Origin: Funneliformis mosseae
Taxonomy: Eukaryota > Glomeromycota > Glomeromycetes > Glomerales > Glomeraceae
Reading direction: 5' to 3'
DNA length: 18,296 nt
NCBI GenBank assembly: GCA_910592005.1
Contig: CAJVPP010001703.1
Location: forward strand, 1 to 18,296
Under the pieces are notes generated by a model that made no database searches, had not been told where the DNA came from, and saw only the letters and a program-made list of their open reading frames with translations. Each line of letters begins with the position of its first letter. Positions within the stretch are counted from its first letter, which is position 1. Below, piece by piece: positions 8,948-18,194 of the stretch. The translations under genes were made by a program, and so were the position numbers.

Positions 8948-9092
8948 TACAAGATGGTAAATAACTACAAGGTGGTAATTAATTATAAGATGATAAATAA
9001 TTACAAGGTAGTAATTTATTATAAGGTGATAATTATTCATTGTAAATATAATTAATTACAGAATAGTAATTAATTACAGTGTGATAATTAAT
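8948..9092. repeat. 18-bp AT-rich minisatellite (array B)
   Basis: Units of exactly 18 bp start at 8948, 8966, 8984, 9002 and 9020 (type TACAAGGTGGTAATTAAT), followed by one degenerate 19-nt unit and two more at 9057 and 9075. Units alternate TACAAGGT and TATAAGGT beginnings. The core resembles array A (GGTGATAATTA). The array lies about 300 bp before the 173-bp tandem repeats. Confidence 0.8.
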
Positions 9093-9309
9093 TAGCAAAT
9101 TTAGATTATATATAAAATGATATAGAAATTTTTAATTTAATGATTAATTATAATTGTACAATTAATATTATTGAAAATTAATTTTTCAATTTTTTTTAAA
9201 TTGTTATATATATTTTTTTAACACTTTATTTTATTTAACATAATTTTTAAAAAAAAAATCTTATTTTAAACTTAAATACTTGAACTTACAAGAACTCTTA
9301 TTAAATTTA

Positions 9310-9391
9310 TTTTTATAGATTTTAATTTTATATAAATTTAATATCTTTTTTTATAAACATTAATATAGAGATTTCATGATAAAAATTAAGT
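9310..9391 (+). repeat. 173-bp tandem repeat, partial copy 0
   Basis: The stretch before copy 1 matches the end of copy 2: TTTCATGATAAAAATTAAGT here against CTTCATAAGAAAATTTGAGT. Further left the likeness fades, so the left limit is approximate. Confidence 0.45.
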
Positions 9392-9532
9392 ACTTTGGTC
9401 AAAATTAATCATCTTTTATTTCTAAGTAAAAGTTATTCAGCAGGTTTAATATTATTTAAATATAAAATTTTATTAAGATTGGATTAATATTTGTATAGTA
9501 ATATATTTTTTTATAATTTTATTAATATTACA
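9392..9532 (+). repeat. 173-bp tandem repeat, copy 1, left part
   Basis: Begins ACTTTGGTCAAAATTAATC and continues through CATCTTTTATTTCTAAGTAA to ATTAATATTACA, where the hAT element interrupts it. It continues at 12277-12310; the rejoined unit is 175 bp, matching copies 2 and 3. Confidence 0.8.
9525..9532. repeat. hAT target-site duplication, left
   Basis: ATATTACA directly precedes the left terminal inverted repeat. The same eight bases occur at 12269-12276. Eight bp is the size typical of hAT insertion. Confidence 0.75.
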
Positions 9533-9552
9533 ATAAATATGGATATTGAAAC
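9533..9552 (+). repeat. hAT left terminal inverted repeat
   Basis: ATAAATATGGATATTGAAAC, paired with 12251-12270 at 18 of 20 positions. It is followed by GAAACC-like subterminal motifs. Confidence 0.75.
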
Positions 9553-9916
9553 CTTCAGAAGCATTTCTAAAAGTTTCAAATTTTGGTATATATAAATTGA
9601 AACTTAATCTATAACCAAAACTTCTACTGAATCTTAAAACCATTTCTGATATCTGAAATATATTCTAATTTTCTGAAATTTATTCAATAACCCTAAACTT
9701 CTACCAAAGACTAGAATAATGAAAAAACATATAATTAATTATTCAAAGGTGGATCATTTAATTCATGAAGCTATAATATATACAATTAACTCTTATTATA
9801 ATGAACTCTATATCCTAGACCTCAACTTCACTATAAAGCTATAGTGAAGATTTTAAGAAATTTGATTGGTCAATTTGCTATAACAAGAGTATTTTTATTA
9901 TATTTGTTCAAAAAAT

Positions 9917-12050
9917 TTGTTATATCAAGAGTTCGCTATATTAAGAGTTGACTATATAGTAGAAACACGTGAAATATCTTCTCTTAATGTTACTAATCCT
10001 ATACATAAAAAAAATCAAGTTGAGAATGATCAAATAACTTTAGTCAAATTTTATGAAAATTTAGAATTAAGTAGAAAACGAAAAGATATTATTAATATAG
10101 CTTTTATTAAAGCTTTTGTATGTTATAGCTTATCATAGAAACTAATTGAACATCTATTTATCATTGAATTACTTAAGAAACTTTGGCCAAATTATAATTC
10201 ACCAGATTAAAAACAATTATTAATACATTATTAATATAAAAAATTTTGCGAGTTAATATAAAATACTATAAGATATTTGATAATAAAGATAATTTAACAT
10301 TAGGTAAATTTTAATAATTTTTTTATTTGTAAATATAGAAATTTATATTAATAAAATTTATTTTATTTTCTTATAATAAAGCTTTAGATAGATAGACAAG
10401 TTTATCAGGCAAATTTCTTTGGAATTTTATCATTCATCTTAATAATGAAAGGGATCTTCTTTGAAAAATTAAGGATTTTTCTATCAAAAGTCATATAGCT
10501 AAATTTCTCGTATAACAAATATAATTAGTTCTTAATGATATTAGTATTTAAAAATTTGTAGGAATTGTAACAGATGCTAGACCAAATATACATTCTGCAT
10601 GAAATTTAATATCTGAAAATTTCCATATATTATTAATATCTGATATATAGCCTATTCATTAAACTTAATCACTAAATATTTAATAAAATATATGAATAAT
10701 TTAATAGTATACAGTAATTATAACTTATTTTAAAAAATCACATAGACCAAAAGAATTATTAGATTTAAAAATTTCAGAAAAAAATATAATAGGCGAAGGA
10801 TTAAAAATTATTTGAATATATGATAAACAACAGTATATAAAATATTAGAATCAATTTCTCAACTAAAAATTTATCTTAAAGAAGTTATTAATGAAAATTC
10901 TAACATTATTACAAGTGAAGCTGTTAAAATAATTATTAATCAAAAAAGAGAATTTTTTAATGATATTTGGATTTGACCAATATTATGAAACCTATTAAAG
11001 AAGCTAATTTTACTCTTGAAAGTAATAAAATAATCCTGGCTGATTATTATTTCTCCTTAACATATCTTGGTTAATTAATTAATAAAATATCTAAAAATAA
11101 TCACATGATATTTTGTCAACATATAATAAAGATTTTTAATGAACATTTTACATTGTATGACTTTGATGAATATCTCTTAGCATATTATATTTATCTTGAA
11201 TATAAAGATATAAAATTTGATATTTAAATTTATTTAATACAATAATAGAAATTTTTTAAATTATTTAACTTTATTAATAAATAGGTATTAGTATAAAAGA
11301 AATACATTATTGAAGAATTCAAAATGCAGATGCACATATTTGACAATAAAAGTTAAAAATTTCTGATATTGTTATTTATTTTAAAGAATATAACTATTCA
11401 AAAAAATAATTTGCAGAAATTCTTTTAGCACAAATTAGTGAATTTCATTTCTAAGCGAAATTATATAAATTACTATATGATTTTCAAGTAAATATTTTTC
11501 TTAGCTGATGGAAAATGTGTAAATCAACTTTACTTTACATATAATTGCTTGCAAAAAAATTATTTTTTATTGTTCTTCATACAGCTAACTGTGAATGAAT
11601 TTGGTCAATTTGTAAATAGATGACTAGAACAAGGAGAACATAATTATCAGTAAAAAATTTAGAGGCTACGTTAAAATCCATTTGTATTATATTACTAATA
11701 GTAAATCTAAATTAAATAATTATAGTAAAGATCAAACAACTGATGAAATTTGTGCTACTTTAAATGATGCTCGTCATCATATTGAAGAATATGAAATAGA
11801 GGAATATAATGAAAAGTAAATAAAAAAAATAATCATAACACGTTTACTTGATGATAATGAGTAAATTTTATTTCAAGAATTAGAGATTTCAAAAATATTT
11901 GATTTGGAATTAATGTTTGAAAATAAACCAGTAGGAAATAAACAATTAGAAATTGACAAATTTGATAAATTTATTCAAGAATTGAATAAGAAAGAAGATT
12001 TTAATTCATATTTATTAGTTTAAGATTTTATTAATAATTAATTAACTAAT
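9917..12050 (+). pseudogene. Decayed hAT transposase inside the 9533-12268 element
   Basis: The plus-strand translation, jumping between frames, follows a hAT transposase. Pieces in order: a 64-codon piece with NVTNPIHKKNQVEND and SRKRKDIINIAFIKAFVC (to 10138); IEHLFIIELLKKLWPNYNSP (10147-10206); GIVTDARPNIHSA then TGA (10561-10602), whose TDA-x-x-N is the block with a catalytic Asp; SHRPKELLDLKISEKNIIGE (from about 10741); FFNDIW; a C-terminal hAT dimerisation region at 11491-11670 with WKMCKS, LLAKKLFFIV, HTANCE, IWSICK and LSVKNLEAT; and the tail NDARHHIEEYEIEEYNEK (about 11767-11817). Stops in the dimerisation region sit where Trp, Gln or Arg is expected. Only about ten CpG remain in the 2.7 kb element. 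No intact start or full frame exists. Confidence 0.72.
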
Positions 12051-12250
12051 TTGTATTTGATTAATATAATTGATAATGTAATGAAATTATATTAGTAATA
12101 ATATAATAAATTTATAAAATAATAAAATAAGTTTTAGCATATTTTAGTTTATATGTTTCAAAATTAGATTTCAGGTTTCAGAAAAATAAATACATTTCTA
12201 AAATTAGATTTTGTTATATATTAAAACCTAAAATATCTCAAGAGGTTTCA

Positions 12251-12270
12251 GTTTTAATACCCATATTTAT
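12251..12270 (-). repeat. hAT right terminal inverted repeat
   Basis: GTTTTAATACCCATATTTAT; its reverse complement matches the left end with mismatches at positions 11 and 16. GGTTTCAG lies just inside it at 12244-12251. Confidence 0.75.
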
Positions 12271-12276
12271 ATTACA
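12269..12276. repeat. hAT target-site duplication, right
   Basis: ATATTACA, identical to 9525-9532. It is followed by GCATTATTTTTTAATTTTAT, which matches the interior of copy 3 of the tandem repeat (GCAGTATTTTTTTTACTTTAT), as expected if the host repeat resumes here. Confidence 0.75.
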
Positions 12277-12310
12277 GCATTATTTTTTAATTTTATAAAT
12301 TAATTTGATA
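12277..12310 (+). repeat. 173-bp tandem repeat, copy 1, right part
   Basis: Continuation of the interrupted copy 1; 34 bp here plus 141 bp at 9392-9532 give 175 bp. Confidence 0.78.
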
Positions 12311-12483
12311 ATTTTAGTTAAAGTCAATTACCTTTCATCTCTAAATAAAAGTTAGTTAGCAAGTTTGATATTATTTACATCTAATTTTTTATTAAGATTG
12401 AATTAATATTCAAGTAGAAATAATTTTTTTTGTAACTTTACTAAATAAGTCACACTTTTTTGACTTCATAAGAAAATTTGAGT
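12311..12483 (+). repeat. 173-bp tandem repeat, copy 2
   Basis: Begins ATTTTAGTTAAAGTCAATTA, a diverged form of ACTTTGGTCAAAGTCAATCA. Internal blocks (CATCTCTAAATAAAAGTTAG, TTTTTTATTAAGATTGAATT) align with copies 1 and 3. Length is exactly 173. Confidence 0.82.
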
Positions 12484-12656
12484 ACTTTGGTCAAAGTCAA
12501 TCATCTTTTATCTCTAAGTAAAAATTATTTAGCAAATTTAATACTATTTGCATATAAAATTTTATCAAAATTAAATTAATATTTGTGTAATAATATGTGT
12601 TTTTGTAACTTTATTAACACAGCAGTATTTTTTTTACTTTATAGGTTAATTTAAAC
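12484..12656 (+). repeat. 173-bp tandem repeat, copy 3
   Basis: Begins ACTTTGGTCAAAGTCAATCA and ends TAGGTTAATTTAAAC plus one base before the next ACTTTGGTC. Length is exactly 173, the same as copy 2. It contains ACACAGCAGTATTTT, which aligns to the site where the hAT element entered copy 1. Confidence 0.85.
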
Positions 12657-12705
12657 ACTTTGGTCAAAATGAATTACCTTTTATCTTTAAATAAATATTA
12701 TGCTA
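12657..12705 (+). repeat. 173-bp tandem repeat, partial copy 4
   Basis: ACTTTGGTCAAAATGAATTA and the following TTTATCTTTAAATAA match the unit start; similarity is lost near 12705. The array therefore ends here. Confidence 0.7.
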
Positions 12706-12875
12706 TAAATTTCAAGTGGTAAGTTTATTTTTTTATTACTTGATTTTATTAAATCAAAATATTTTATTTATAAATCATTTAAATTCTGATCATTATTAAA
12801 ACTTTAATTCACTATATGAATATAATATTACTAAAAAGATCTTTTAAACAAAAAAAATATAATTACAAATATTAA

Positions 12876-13214
12876 GAACTTGTCTCAAATAGGATTTTAG
12901 TTACTGCAAAAATTTGTAACTTTACTCTTTATACAATTTATTTAAAATTACATTATATTTTTAATCTAGATAATTCAGATAAAAAAGCATTGCAAATGAC
13001 TATGAAAATATTTGCATATACATGTGGTTCACCTATAGTTTTAGATAATCATCTTTTATATAGTAAGGTTTTTGTTAGGATAAATCTAATTTGTTATTTA
13101 TTAATTGAGCAAGTATATTATTTATATAGAATTGAACATTTACAAATTTATTTCTATTGTAATTGTAATAAGAAAGATAATCTTATTAAATCTTTACAAG
13201 AATTTTTATTTTAA
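12876..13214 (+). other. Unrecognised 112-codon open frame (possible exon or gene fragment)
   Basis: The frame runs without a stop from after TAA (12873-12875) to TAA (13212-13214), long for DNA this AT-rich. The translation includes ELVSNRILVTAKICNFTLYT, NLDNSDKKALQMTMKIFAYT, CGSPIVLDNHLLYSKVF and LIEQVYYLYRIEHLQIYFYC, which reads like real protein rather than translated AT repeat. No ATG lies in the first 40 codons; the first is at 12996, so a shorter product, an upstream exon or a decayed N-terminus are all possible. I do not recognise a domain. It follows the tandem repeats and may be a transposon-gene remnant or a fast-evolving host gene exon. Confidence 0.4.
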
Positions 13215-13649
13215 TTTCAAATAAGATAATAATACTTGTATTATTTTATTATCTTTCATAATAAAGTAAATAATTGCCTTTTTATTTTAATAAATTTTAT
13301 AATAATAGAAACTAAATATTAATAAATAATAATCTTTTTATATTATTTTTCACATTTAATATTATAATTAAAAAATTTTATTTTTTTGATTTTCCATTCT
13401 CCTATCTTTATATTTATTAAAAATCTTTATTATACATAATTATTAATTGGTATAGTCTAATTACAAAAAAAAACAAATTTAATTTGAATTTTTTCTAAAT
13501 TCTAATTTTTTCAACTTTAAATCAAATTTTATTTTTATTTCTCTCTTTAAATTCCTATTTTTGCTTTTCTATCTCTAATTTACTTATTTTAATAATATAA
13601 TTCTTTTTTATTTTTTCTCTTTTTAATTTAATTCTTTTTTCTTATATTT
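13215..13649. other. AT-rich gene-free stretch
   Basis: No supported feature. The first 45 bases form an imperfect foldback of AAGATAATAATAC with TATTATTTTATTATCTT. The plus strand is strongly T-biased with CTCTTTTT runs from 13490 to 13640, which may be the low-complexity tail of the minus-strand remnant that follows. Confidence 0.4.
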
Positions 13650-14140
13650 TTTTTTAACTTTACTTACAATAACAATAGTAATCGCAATAAAATCTATATT
13701 ATTTTTCTTTTGTCTTTTAGAAAGTTTAGATTCATTAATTACCAATTTTTTATTTTCAACAGTATTTTTATTTGCTATAAAAAAAGAAGCTATATTTTTA
13801 TGAATACTAAATATATTATTTATTTTTTTATACTATTCTTAATTTTTTTTCTCTACATTAAACTTTTCATTGTATTTTTAACTTCACTATAAGTTTTAAT
13901 CATTCTTTTCAAATTGTTTTTAATAGTATTAGATTTCTTATTTTTCAATACCTTTGCTAAAATTTTATTAAATAACTTTAATCTATTACCTTTATTATAC
14001 CCATCAAAATTATCTGCAATATATTAAATTAAAAAGTCAACTTTATAATCTTGCTAATTATTACTAAAATTATTAGATTCATTTGAATCTAATTGATATT
14101 TAGTAGATTTTCTTTTATTAAAAATATCTGTAACTTTTAA
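13650..14140 (-). pseudogene. Decayed ORF, unnamed repeated family
   Basis: Reading leftward from 14140 the minus strand gives VTDIFNKRKSTKYQLDSNES, a stop, QDYKVDF, then after another stop an open run of 53 codons (14014-13856) with DNFDGYNKGNRLKLFNKILA and NTIKNNLKRMIKTYSEVKNT, ending at TAG (13853-13855). A third frame continues with FFIANKNTVENKKLVINESK and LSKRQKK to about 13650. Charged, helical sequence with no clear domain. It resembles high-copy Rhizophagus ORFs in style, but I cannot assign a function. It shares strand with the larger remnant at 14819-18185 and may have been part of the same element. Confidence 0.42.
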
Positions 14141-14818
14141 ATTAATTAAAATTAATTAAAAATTAATTAATATAAAAAAAACACTTTGTAATTTAATAAA
14201 TTAACTTAATAAATACTTATTTCTAATATTTCTTTAGTGATCTTTTTTTTATTAGAAATTTTTTTTTTTTAATTAGAAATATCTCTTTCTTGATTAAAAA
14301 TTCTTATTCTAAAATATCTCTCTAAAATTTAATTAAAAACATTTCTAAAGGTATTGTTGAAAGTAAATCTTAATTTTATAATAATCTTAGCAAAGGATTT
14401 TGATAAGAAAATTAGAAAAGAATTATATTTTGTTACTCAAAAAAAGAAGGAAAAGAGTAAATCATTTTATTAGATCTAAATAATAGAATTTTTTTTTTAA
14501 TACATTTTTGAGTTTTTTCTTTTAGAAAATCCATTAGTAAAAAGTGTTAAATAAAAGATATATTATATTATACATTATATAGAACTCTGAATAATACATA
14601 TAGAGATCACACTAAAATCAAGATTTTTTACTATGATTAATAAGCAAATTTTTTTTAATTTGACTAAGCAAATTTTCATGACTTTTAAAATTCCATTTCA
14701 TTATGCAATTTATTTTATAATATATTAATAAATATATCTATTTAATAAGCATTAAATTGATAAAAACTTTTTTGCATTAGACTAATTATATTAAACTCTT
14801 TATTATTAATATATTATA
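14141..14818. other. AT-rich gene-free stretch
   Basis: Repeated TTAGAAAT and AAATATCTCT motifs occur at 14220-14350, and poly-T runs near 14240, 14260 and 14490. No reading frame is recognisable. It separates two minus-strand remnants and may be non-coding parts of the same decayed element. Confidence 0.4.
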
Positions 14819-17800
14819 TTATATTAATAATTGTATTTTTAATATCATCACAATTAAATAATTAAAAGTATTTTGTACCATTTTTATTAAAGTTAATAAA
14901 CTTTTACTAATTATTAGTTTATTTATATTAAGATGATATAAAATATTTTGAGGACAATAATGAGTAAATAATACATAAGCCTTACAAAGTTTGGTTTGCA
15001 AAAATATTGAGATGAATCGATAAATACACTTGTAAAGAAACATAAGATAAATTTCAATTTAATTAATTGCATTTGGGTATAACAATAATTACTATAGCTT
15101 TCATAATATATTGCTATTATTTTAGCAATACAGATTTTTTTTTCATATAATACAATAATAAAATCATTTTGCTGTAAAGGAAAATTTTGAGTAACATTTG
15201 TATTTTCAATATGCATAACTGCATTTTAAATAACAAATTATTAGTAAAAATTTATATAAAATAATAAAATATACTACTATATTAACTTACTCATATTATT
15301 AGTTTTATGTTTATAATTATAAATAGTTTATCTTTGCTTTGATAATTCAGAATTTTGTAAATTTACAAGACTTGTAGTTATTTTTTTCTAATTTTCTTTT
15401 CATTGTTTTTCACATAACTTTATATAATATACTGTTAGATTATTATTATTTATGAAATGTGAAACAATTTGACTAGCCTTATTTAAATTGATAATTCTAG
15501 TATCTGTTTACTTTTTATAATATATATGATATTTCCTTTCATTTGGTCTTAAATTATATATTTTATGATATTTTTGTAATGCAATCATAATTGAATAATC
15601 CAATTCTTTTATTGAAAGAAGATATTTAACAATAAGTTCTTTTTAAAATAGTATTAATTTAGCATTTTTTAATATTGTTAAATATAGTAATAAAACTAAT
15701 AAATTATGTATACTATGAGTTTGTTTCTCGTTATTATATATTTTTATAACATTTAAAATTAAAATAATCTATCTTTAATGAATATGATCATCAGTATTAT
15801 CTTCACTATTTGAGAAATCAAAATATTATTACTGTCAGCATATTTAGAAGCTTGATCAATTACATCAGAAATTTCTCTATCAATTTCAGAAAATTCATCA
15901 ATTTCAGAATTTGACTCAATTCTAACTGATATCTCTGAATTTTGTTTCTCTATTAAAACATTTAGCTATAATGTTAAAGGATTTACATATTGAGTAGTAT
16001 CCATATTAAGTGTATTAGCAAGTTCAAATGCTAATTCATATGAATACTCTATGGTCAAAATAATTTCAGCATCTGATAACCAAATACATAATGTTGTTCA
16101 ATTCCTTGAGTTAATATCTCCCACATTATAATCAAATAATAATTTAAATGAAAAGAACATTTAAAAAATAATAATTTAATTGATTTTAAATATAATTAAA
16201 AAATTTACCTTTACGTATTAATTTATTCTTTTCTAATATAATATTTTTTGCTCTTAGTATTTTAGCATATTAAAAAAATTTCAGAATTAATTGTAATAGT
16301 TCAAAATAATTAAAGTCTGAATTAATTTGGTGTGCTATACCAAAAAAGTATTTACAAACCTCTGATCTGTACATCTATGACAAGAATGAATAATTTGAAT
16401 AATATTCTCAATATGATATTACTAATAATATCATAGATTCTACAAGAGAAATAAAAATTGCAAAACTTTGATTTGCTAAAAAATTCTTGTTTAAAGAAAT
16501 AAATTGTGATATTTTTCACTTATATTTACTATATACTTTTTCCAAATTTGTAAAAAGAAAAAAGCTGTCATTAACATTTTAATTTTTTTCAATGAAATTA
16601 TTTCTCGATTTAAGTAACTATTGATGAGTTCTCCTAATTTCAAAAATATATTAATAAATTGAATAATGCAAAAAAAAATAATTACGTATAATGATAATAA
16701 ATTATTACCAATCTATAATAAAAAGGTATACAAAAATTCCCTGCATATCCTCTTTAATAATATCATAACAATTTTGTAAATTTTCTGAATAAAACACATG
16801 ATATGCAGTACCATTATCTTAACGGTCAAGTTTTATCACATCTTGATGATACATTACCAAATTTGAAAAATGTGATAACTTTAATAGTTGCTTAAATTGT
16901 ACTGTTAAATTTCTAAAAGTAAGGTGCTGTGCATCTGATATTATAGTATTATGACTGGTTTTTTTTATATATTTAAGATCTTGTATGCAAATAATAGGTC
17001 TTATATTAGGAAAAACTGGGTAACTAAAATTAATTTCAAATTTGTCATTTTGAAAAACTAGCTATCTCATCTGTTGAATATCTTTGGATTGCAATTTGAG
17101 CTTTAAATTCAATAATATAGCCATCTGAACCATTGATAATATTGAAAGATTAAGCTGTAATACTATTTGAGTCAATAATTTTTGATAAAACTTCATTATA
17201 ATTGACTGGTTATCAAACCTAGTATTGGTAATTAATGCAATAACTACTAGTGGAAACTTTAGTAATAGTACCTATTAAATAATTAATTATTGAAATAAAT
17301 ATTGCATATAAATGATATAATTATTATATTAAATGAATAACTGAATACCTGTAATATATAGGCATGCATATCTTTCGCGATGCTTTTTTTATTTTGATAT
17401 CATTAATAATTATTGAGATATTTTTATATGAATTAATTTTAGTTTCTTCAATAAATAGTGTTAGCTCAATTATACATCCTAAATTAGAATGATAATGAAG
17501 AGCAGGTTTTATTTAGTATTATCAGATATAGCAGCTATTAGTACTTGATAATTTAATGTATCAATTAGCCTTTTAAATTTAACAACATTCTCAAATAAAA
17601 AGATAAAATTCATAAGTGTATTTTCATCGTTAGTTCTAAGTTTACTGTTTTTGATAAAAATTTTTTTAAAAAATAAATTATACTTTTTATAGACAATAAA
17701 TAAGCAGGTCATACTATATATTTTGAATTGTATGCTCTTCCAAATTTTAATGAAAAATATTAAGAGCTTAAGTGCTAAAACTTTCTAATATAATGAAAAA

Positions 17801-18185
17801 ATTTATAAATTCTCATTATATTTGATATTTTACTTGCTTTTATTATTACCTTTATGAATGGTAGCTTAAACTATTATTTTACAAAGTCCTTCAAATACAG
17901 GTTTTTCATTAAATATGTTATAAATAGCTTTATCTGCTAATGTAATCCATATATTTGTATAATCATCATCTTTAACAATAGACTGATTTTATAGAGATCT
18001 TAATTTTGCAAATGTTTTTTTAATGAATTAGTTTTAAAATAAAATTTTAGCGTAAATTTGAAATTCTGAGATGCTGGTTTTGGGATAGCAAGATGATTTG
18101 CTAATAGATTATTATATTTTAATGCTAAACATTCATCATAAATCCCTTTTTTAGAATAACCAGTGCATGTTTTGACGTGTATAGT
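14819..18185 (-). pseudogene. Decayed ~3.4 kb transposase-like ORF of a high-copy family
   Basis: Coding traces run leftward over more than 3 kb. In order: CTGYSKKGIYDECLALKYNN and HLAIPKPASQNFKFT (18170-18050); DDDYTNIWITLADKAIYNIF and KPVFEGLCKI (about 17975-17880); a 67-codon open piece (17712-17509) with FENVVKFKRLIDTLNYQ; FPNIRPIICIQDLKYIKKTS, LVMYHQDVIKLDR, and DMQGIFVYLFIID (about 17010-16715); GELINSYLNREI (about 16635-16600) and AFFFLQIWKKYI; MYRSEVCKYFFGIAHQIN (16374-16321), like a family motif GSExCEHFFGxAxQINxDF; WLSDAEIILTIEYSYELAFE (about 16090-16030); ESNSEIDEFSEIDREISDVI; then 15216-14819 with PLQQNDFIIVLYEKKICIAK and AYVLFTHYCPQNILYHLN. Several frames and many stops make it dead. 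I recall the family as highly multi-copy in arbuscular mycorrhizal fungi; a transposase with an RNase H-like core is inferred. Confidence 0.55.
16291..16374 (-). other. Best-preserved core motif of the 14819-18185 remnant
   Basis: Twenty-eight uninterrupted codons contain SEVCKYFFGIAHQINSDFNY. This is the segment most useful for placing the family. The Cys-x2-Phe-Phe-Gly-x-Ala pattern is expected to be near the catalytic core, by inference only. Confidence 0.5.
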
Positions 18186-18194
18186 AACACTTAT

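Larger units (their letters stand above)
9533..12268 (+). mobile_element. Decayed hAT transposon (2.7 kb) inserted in the tandem repeat array
   Basis: Left end ATAAATATGGATATTGAAAC (9533-9552) and right end GTTTTAATACCCATATTTAT (12251-12270) are inverted at 18 of 20 positions. Subterminal GAAACC/GGTTTC-type motifs crowd both ends (9547-9680 and 12140-12250). The element is bounded by ATATTACA duplications; the right one overlaps the last two bases of the inverted repeat. Excising the element plus one duplication restores a 175-bp tandem unit, which confirms the boundaries independently. Inside is a broken hAT transposase on the plus strand, so the copy cannot move by itself. Confidence 0.85.

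Noticed and set aside
13215..13258. Hairpin after the 112-codon frame as a terminator
   Set aside because: The foldback is imperfect and purely AT; such structures are frequent by chance here and rho-independent terminators do not apply to a nuclear genome.
13710..13892. 60-codon plus-strand Phe/Ile-rich frame as a membrane protein
   Set aside because: It lies antisense to a better supported minus-strand remnant, and its hydrophobicity comes from T-rich DNA.
14819..15216. Two overlapping minus-strand frames (97 and 74 codons) as separate small genes
   Set aside because: They are neighbouring frames of the C-terminal part of the single decayed ORF; the protein signal moves from one to the other by a frameshift.
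17509..17712. 67-codon minus-strand frame as an independent gene
   Set aside because: Its sequence (FENVVKFKRLIDTLNYQ) continues the large ORF on both sides in other frames.
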